From Oscillospiraceae bacterium UBA6370 (lineage in GTDB: Bacteria; Bacillota; Clostridia; Oscillospirales; Oscillospiraceae): 14,507 bases of DNA. Position 1 is the first letter of the stretch. The number at the start of each line of letters is the position of its first letter. The notes beneath the pieces were generated by a model. The model saw nothing but the letters and a program-made list of their open reading frames with translations. It searched no databases and had not been told where the DNA came from. A program made the position numbers and the translations under genes. Where the stretch lies: contig DJRC01000088.1 in assembly GCA_002437735.1 (NCBI GenBank), forward strand, positions 1-14,507. The letters run 5' to 3'. Positions 12,529 to 14,507 of the stretch are shown one piece after another.

Positions 12529-13855
12529 GGCTTTCCTCCTTTACACCGTCGAGGACGCTCTCGCGCAAGCTGTCGATGATCTCCAGCGAGCGGCGGGAGA
12601 GCTCCGCGTTCTTGTTGCGCTTTCCCTTGATGCGGTAGCCGAGCGGCGGCATGATGCCGAAGTTGACGTTCATCGGCTGGAAATTGGCGACCGTCGTGTC
12701 GCTCACATACAGCCCCAGCGCGCCGATGGCGGTCTCGCGCGGGAAGTCGATGGGGGCAAGCCCCAGCAGCCGCCGCGCGGTCTCCACGCCCGCAAGGAAG
12801 CCGGACGCGGCGGACTCGACGTAGCCCTCCACGCCGGTCATCTGCCCGGCAAAGGAAATACGGTCGTCCGCGATGAGGCGGTAATAGCGGTCGAGCAGCC
12901 CCGGGGAATTCAGATAGGTGTTGCGGTGCATGACGCCGTAGCGCACGAACTCCGCGTTCGCGAGCGCGGGGATCATGGAAAAGACGCGCTTCTGCTCCGG
13001 AAAGCGCAGATGCGTCTGGAAGCCGACGAGGTTATAGATGCTGCCCTCGGCGTTGTCGCGCCGGAGCTGCACGACGGCATACGGCTCGTGCCCGGTCTTG
13101 GGATCCTTGAGTCCGCGGGGCTTGAGGGGACCGTAGCAGAGCGTATCGTGTCCGCGCCGCGCCATGACCTCCACAGGCATACAACCCTCAAAGACGTGCT
13201 TATCCTCAAAGCCGTGGACGGGAGCCTCCTCCGCCGTGGTGAGCGCGTGCCAGAAGGCGTCGTACTCCTCCGCCGTGAGGGGGCAGTTGATGTAGTCCGC
13301 CGTGCCCTTATCGTAGCGCGAGGCGAACCACGCGCTCGACATATCCACGCTCTCGTAGGTCACGAGCGGGGCGGCGGCATCGTAGAAATTCAGCGTGTGG
13401 CCGTCGCCAAGCTTTTCCGCGATGGCAGCGGAGAGCGCGTCGGAGGTTAGGGGGCCGGAGGCGACGATGACCGTTCCCTCGGCGGGGATCGACGTGACCT
13501 CGCCCTCGGCCACCGTGATGTTCGGATGGCTCCGCACGCGCTCGGTGACGAGACGGGCAAAGCCGTGGCGGTCGACGGCGAGCGCGCCGCCTGCCTCCAC
13601 GCGCGTTTCGTCCGCGCAGGCGAGGATCAGCGAGCCGAGGCTGCGCAGCTCCTCCTTGAGCAGTCCCACTGCGTTTTCCAGCTGGTCGGAGCGCAGGGAG
13701 TTCGAGCAGCACAGCTCGGCAAAATCGTCGCTGTGGTGCGCCGGCGTTCTCTTTGCCGGCTTCATTTCATAGAGCGTGACCGCAACGCCGCGCTGCGCGA
13801 GCTGCCACGCAGCCTCGCAGCCGGCAAGGCCCGCTCCGATGACGGATACTTGCAT
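12512..13855 (-). CDS. trmFO: tRNA m5U54 methyltransferase TrmFO (folate/FAD-dependent)
   Basis: TrmFO uses methylenetetrahydrofolate and FADH2 to make 5-methyluridine at position 54 of tRNA. From ATG 13855 it has 447 residues. The FAD-binding VIGAGLAGCEAAW is at about 5-17. CCSNSLRSDQLE carries Cys50, and FEGCMPVEVMARRG carries Cys225; these match the two functional cysteines known from the Bacillus enzyme. QMTGVEGYVESAASG appears near 330-345. The ATG overlaps the topA stop by one base (TGATG); an in-frame TTG at 13858 adds one residue and is less likely. The topA-trmFO order is conserved in Firmicutes. The 3' end overlaps plsX by 17 nt. Confidence 0.95.
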   Translation of the reverse strand: MQVSVIGAGLAGCEAAWQLAQRGVAVTLYEMKPAKRTPAHHSDDFAELCCSNSLRSDQLENAVGLLKEELRSLGSLILACADETRVEAGGALAVDRHGFARLVTERVRSHPNITVAEGEVTSIPAEGTVIVASGPLTSDALSAAIAEKLGDGHTLNFYDAAAPLVTYESVDMSSAWFASRYDKGTADYINCPLTAEEYDAFWHALTTAEEAPVHGFEDKHVFEGCMPVEVMARRGHDTLCYGPLKPRGLKDPKTGHEPYAVVQLRRDNAEGSIYNLVGFQTHLRFPEQKRVFSMIPALANAEFVRYGVMHRNTYLNSPGLLDRYYRLIADDRISFAGQMTGVEGYVESAASGFLAGVETARRLLGLAPIDFPRETAIGALGLYVSDTTVANFQPMNVNFGIMPPLGYRIKGKRNKNAELSRRSLEIIDSLRESVLDGVKEESHEDHH

Positions 13856-14507
13856 CAATTCTCTTCCTTCTTTGCCGTCTTTTTGGCGGCGGTCTTTTTT
13901 GCCGCGGCCGCCTTCGCAGACTTGGCGGCGGGCTTCGCCGCCGTCTTTTTCGCGGCGGCGGTTTTCGCGGTCGTTTTCTTCGCGGCGGACTTCTTTGTCG
14001 GCGTTTCCTCCGCCGCGCTCTCCTCCGCTGCTTCCGCGTCTGCGGCCTTTTTGCGCACAAAGCCGCGCTTGTCCTCGGGCAGGAAATTCTCACACGCGGG
14101 GTTGATGCAGAACGGCTTCTTGAAGCCCTTGCCCGCCTTCTTGAACATCGTCTGTCCGCAGACGGGGCAGTCGTCCTTGGTGGGCACATCCCACGTCATG
14201 AAGTCGCACTTCTTCTCCTCGTCGCGGCTCGTGCCGAACTCGCAGCAGTAGTAGGTGTACTGCTTGCCGGTCTTCTGGCTCTTGCCCGTGCGCTTCATCA
14301 GCCGTCCGCCGCACTTCGGGCAGCGGCCCGGCATCTCGACCACGAGCGGCATGGTGAAGCTGCACTCGGGATAGCCCGGGCAGGCGAGAAAGCGGCCGAA
14401 GCGGCCGGACTTGATGACGAGCTTGCGTCCGCATTCGGGGCAGACCTCCTCGGTCTCCTCGTCGGGCACCTTGAGATGGACGCCCTCGAGCTCCTTTTCC
14501 GCCTTTT
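13855..14507 (-). CDS. topA: DNA topoisomerase I, C-terminal part (cut by right edge)
   Basis: The frame is open to the right edge, giving about 216 residues that start inside the protein (KAEKELEGVHLKVPDEETEE). Three C-terminal zinc ribbons follow: CPECG with CPGYPEC, CPKCG with YCCEFG, and CPVCG with CINPAC. These bind single-stranded DNA behind the type IA cleavage domain, which lies outside the window. The enzyme relaxes negative supercoils. The last 60 or so residues are a low-complexity Ala/Lys/Thr tail of AAKK and TAKK units. The open frame passes through the GTG at 14469, so that is not the start. Confidence 0.95.
   Translation of the reverse strand, partial: KAEKELEGVHLKVPDEETEEVCPECGRKLVIKSGRFGRFLACPGYPECSFTMPLVVEMPGRCPKCGGRLMKRTGKSQKTGKQYTYYCCEFGTSRDEEKKCDFMTWDVPTKDDCPVCGQTMFKKAGKGFKKPFCINPACENFLPEDKRGFVRKKAADAEAAEESAAEETPTKKSAAKKTTAKTAAAKKTAAKPAAKSAKAAAAKKTAAKKTAKKEEN

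Noticed and set aside
12080..13450. A 456-codon open frame on the plus strand
   Set aside because: It is antisense to plsX and trmFO, with no domain and no ribosome site; it is a GC-driven shadow.
14469..14469. GTG as a possible start of a short zinc-ribbon protein
   Set aside because: The frame continues open to the right edge with topoisomerase I-like sequence, so this is an internal codon of topA.
1..14507. CRISPR array, tRNA genes, insertion sequences
   Set aside because: No regularly spaced repeats, no cloverleaf with a TTCGA-type loop, and no transposase or terminal inverted repeats were found by eye.

Overview
The window joins two kinds of DNA. Roughly positions 1 to 6390 are the right end of an integrated temperate phage. 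From there to the right edge is host chromosome, with housekeeping genes all on the minus strand. Protein families and gene order (topA-trmFO, plsX-acpP-rnc, an FtsK/SpoIIIE translocase, a SleB/CwlJ-type cell-wall hydrolase) indicate a spore-lineage Firmicute. The high GC content of the chromosomal half suggests an Oscillospiraceae-like clostridium; that last step is inference.

Prophage, leftward (minus) arm: from a divergent switch at about 3240-3383, a leftward transcript would read a Cro-like repressor, a Rha-family regulator, a 40-residue protein, a membrane-anchored 3D-domain protein, a PAPS-reductase-family PP-loop protein, a Lar-like zinc protein and an XRE regulator cut by the left edge. 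The last four genes overlap or abut, so they are probably co-translated. Embedded in this arm, on the opposite (plus) strand, is a candidate small RNA at about 2258-2324 with a good extended -10 promoter and a clear intrinsic terminator.

Prophage, rightward (plus) arm: a CI-like XRE repressor, a DUF3800 protein and a large serine recombinase. The two switch promoters are divergent, and identical 17-bp palindromes (TTGTCTTTTTAAGACAA) lie at 3017-3033 and 3264-3280. An imperfect third copy and an 8-3-8 inverted repeat lie between the promoters. The 284-bp gap before the recombinase holds an 81-bp rod-like imperfect palindrome and a perfect 16-bp palindrome.

Junction: the recombinase stops at 6354. 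About 20 bp further on, facing it, is a SleB-like hydrolase gene that keeps its start and catalytic N-terminal half but loses family similarity after Met80-Arg-Pro, exactly where AT-rich phage-type sequence becomes GC-rich chromosome. The phage therefore appears to have integrated into this gene, with attR at about 6378-6405. The other attachment site and the 3' part of the gene should lie beyond the left edge.

Chromosome: reading leftward, topA (3' end only) and trmFO overlap by 1 nt, and trmFO and plsX by 17 nt. acpP has its own strong promoter with a palindrome in the spacer, followed by rnc and a terminator. uppP and ftsK then form a second unit 11 nt apart, closed by a terminator hairpin. 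These genes serve DNA topology, tRNA methylation, phospholipid and fatty-acid synthesis, RNA processing, cell-wall lipid-carrier recycling and chromosome segregation.
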